Below are positions 23,527 through 24,518 of a stretch of 24,518 nucleotides of DNA, piece after piece. The notes beneath the pieces were generated by a model. The model made no database searches. It saw only the letters and a program-made list of their open reading frames with translations, and was not told the DNA's origin. The stretch comes from DASQUK01 sp035697145 (lineage in GTDB: Bacteria; Actinomycetota; Acidimicrobiia; Acidimicrobiales; VFJN01). The stretch lies in assembly GCA_035697145.1 (NCBI GenBank), contig DASSDL010000204.1:1-24518 (forward strand), given 5' to 3'. Numbering within the stretch: position 1 is the stretch's first letter; each line of letters starts with the position of its first letter. A program made the translations under genes and the position numbers.

Positions 23527-24093
23527 TCAGCCCCCGGCGAGATCGGTGCCGAGCAGCACCACGAGCTGGGCCCCGCCGGGATCGACCGGCGGTTGCGCGG
23601 GCATGGCCGTCACGCCCTCGGCGGGAGCACCGAGTGCCTCGGCCAGCGCCTGCGCCTCACCCTCGAATCCGTCGACGAAGAGGACCTGCGTGGCGTCGAG
23701 CTGTTGGCCCTCGGGGCCGTTGGTCGGTTCGACGGTCTGGTACCCGGCGGTTGCGAGCTGCTGCGTTCGATCTCCCGCGGCGCCCTCCACCCCGGCGACG
23801 TTGGCCACCCGCACGACGATCTCGCCAGGCTGCCGCACCGGTGCGGCGGTGGTGGTCGTCTCGCCCCCGTCGTCAGCCGTCGTGGAGTCGGTCGTCTCCC
23901 CGTCGGCAGCCGTCGTCTCGGTGGGGGCCGTTGCGACAGTGTCGGAGGGCCCGCTGTCCTCGAGGGCCCGCAGTAGGAACAGTCCCAGCACGACGGCCGC
24001 CGCGATCAGGACGATTCCCCGGGCCGGGGTCGACCGGGCGGACAACGGTCCCTCGGTCGGTGGTCGCTCGGTCGGCGGTCGCTCGGTCTGCAT
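23527..24093 (-). CDS. LytR C-terminal domain protein, membrane-anchored
   Basis: This 188-residue protein has a short cytoplasmic part with a repeated TERPP element (residues 3-14), one transmembrane helix at about 26-43, a Thr/Asp/Ala-rich linker (about 50-85), and a C-terminal LytR_C-like domain (EIVVRVANVAGVEGAAGDRTQQLATAGY onward, read in two parts). LytR_C domains stand alone or follow LCP ligases that attach polymers to the cell wall, so an envelope role is likely but unproven. AGGAGG stands six bases before ATG 24093. It follows the DUF3263 gene by 10 bases, as an operon. Mycobacteria carry a comparable DUF3263-LytR_C pair near groEL2. Confidence 0.85.
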   Translation of the reverse strand: MQTERPPTERPPTEGPLSARSTPARGIVLIAAAVVLGLFLLRALEDSGPSDTVATAPTETTAADGETTDSTTADDGGETTTTAAPVRQPGEIVVRVANVAGVEGAAGDRTQQLATAGYQTVEPTNGPEGQQLDATQVLFVDGFEGEAQALAEALGAPAEGVTAMPAQPPVDPGGAQLVVLLGTDLAGG

Positions 24094-24103
24094 GCGGGGC
24101 CTC

Positions 24104-24391
24104 CTATCGCCCGTGCCCGAGTGTGGTGCGGCCCACGAAGCGGGCCCGGCGGCGCTGGAGCCGCATCCGGCGCAGCCGGTGCACGACCAGGGGGTCGTAT
24201 GCCACCGCGTCCGGATCGTCGAGCAGGGCGTTCAGCAGTCGGTAGTAGCGGGTCGGCGACAGGTTCAGATGCTCGTGAATTCCGGCGCTCTTCGATGCCG
24301 GGAGCAACCACCAGCCACGCTCGAAGTCGAGGATCGCCCGGTCACGATCGGTCAGAGACACTCGACAAGGCTGTCGTGGCCACCCATCCAA
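24104..24391 (-). CDS. DUF3263 family protein
   Basis: This small basic protein carries the DUF3263 core: LTDRDRAILDFERGWWLLP, LSPTRYYRLLNALLDDPDAVAYDPLVV and an Arg-rich C-terminal helix. The TRYYRLLN segment resembles a helix-turn-helix recognition region, so DNA binding is plausible, but no function is established to my knowledge. The start is uncertain. TTG 24391 has GAGGG about nine bases upstream; GTG 24400 is too close to it, and GTG 24361 would begin just before the conserved core. It is the first gene of a pair with the LytR_C gene and is divergent from the tRNA gene. Confidence 0.82.
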   Translation of the reverse strand: MDGWPRQPCRVSLTDRDRAILDFERGWWLLPASKSAGIHEHLNLSPTRYYRLLNALLDDPDAVAYDPLVVHRLRRMRLQRRRARFVGRTTLGHGR

Positions 24392-24444
24392 TGCAAGCAC
24401 CCTCTGTGGGGAGCGCAGGAGGGCGGCGATATCGTCGCGCCGCC

Positions 24445-24517
24445 GCCCGAGTAGCTCAGCCGGCAGAGCAGGCGCCTTGTAAGCGTCAGGCCGCGGGTTC
24501 GATTCCCGCCTCGGGCT
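24445..24517 (+). tRNA. tRNA-Thr (anticodon TGT)
   Basis: All four arms fold cleanly: acceptor GCCCGAG with CTCGGGC, D arm GCTC/GAGC, anticodon stem GGCGC/GCGTC (with one G-U pair) around CTTGTAA, and T arm GCGGG/CCCGC around TTCGATT. The anticodon TGT reads ACA, hence Thr. The gene is 73 nt, with a five-base variable loop and a T discriminator. CCA is not visible in the gene, though the window ends one base after the discriminator. Confidence 0.97.
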
Positions 24518-24518
24518 C

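Noticed and set aside
23527..24093. Full LCP (LytR-CpsA-Psr) ligase
   Set aside because: Only the LytR_C-type C-terminal domain, a linker and one membrane helix are present; the catalytic LCP domain is absent.

Overview
The window is very GC-rich and densely coded. It carries markers of Actinomycetota: HemQ of the coproporphyrin-dependent haem route, a CysO-type sulfur carrier, a stand-alone groEL under two CIRCE operators, DUF3263 and LytR_C proteins, TAnnnT promoters with very short leaders, and strong hairpin terminators without U tracts. I infer a non-mycobacterial actinobacterium, possibly of the class Acidimicrobiia; no rRNA is present to confirm this.

Left part (1-3885): a gene-poor 344-bp edge with two 69-bp direct repeats, then a hypothetical gene diverging from an exported PLP (aminotransferase class V-like) lipoprotein. 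That gene converges on a larE-alaX pair. Liv region (3886-9790): the substrate-binding lipoprotein gene livK points right and converges on the livH-livM-livG-livF operon, together a complete branched-chain amino acid-type ABC importer. LivH has an unusual signal-anchored extracytoplasmic domain at its N terminus.

Middle (9791-14826): hemQ, divergent from a small unknown lipoprotein; a formate dehydrogenase-like molybdopterin enzyme immediately after its maturation factor fdhD; and a nitrobindin-like haem protein. A large secreted hydrolase-like gene (14886-16646) is broken by one stop and two frameshifts. DUF983 and histidine-phosphatase genes follow.

Right part (17156-24518): groEL with tandem CIRCE elements, cysO, glycerate kinase, trehalose genes otsA and otsB in convergent orientation, a DUF3263-LytR_C pair feeding toward otsB through a long inverted repeat, and a tRNA-Thr(UGU) at the edge.

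I found no phage, IS element, CRISPR array or recognisable defence system. The least explained structures are: a structured ~70-nt element repeated downstream of livK and of groEL, with compensated stem changes; the 69-bp direct repeats; the inverted repeat touching the otsB start; the LivH fusion; and a larE without larB or larC. Several genes appear to have leaderless or nearly leaderless transcripts.
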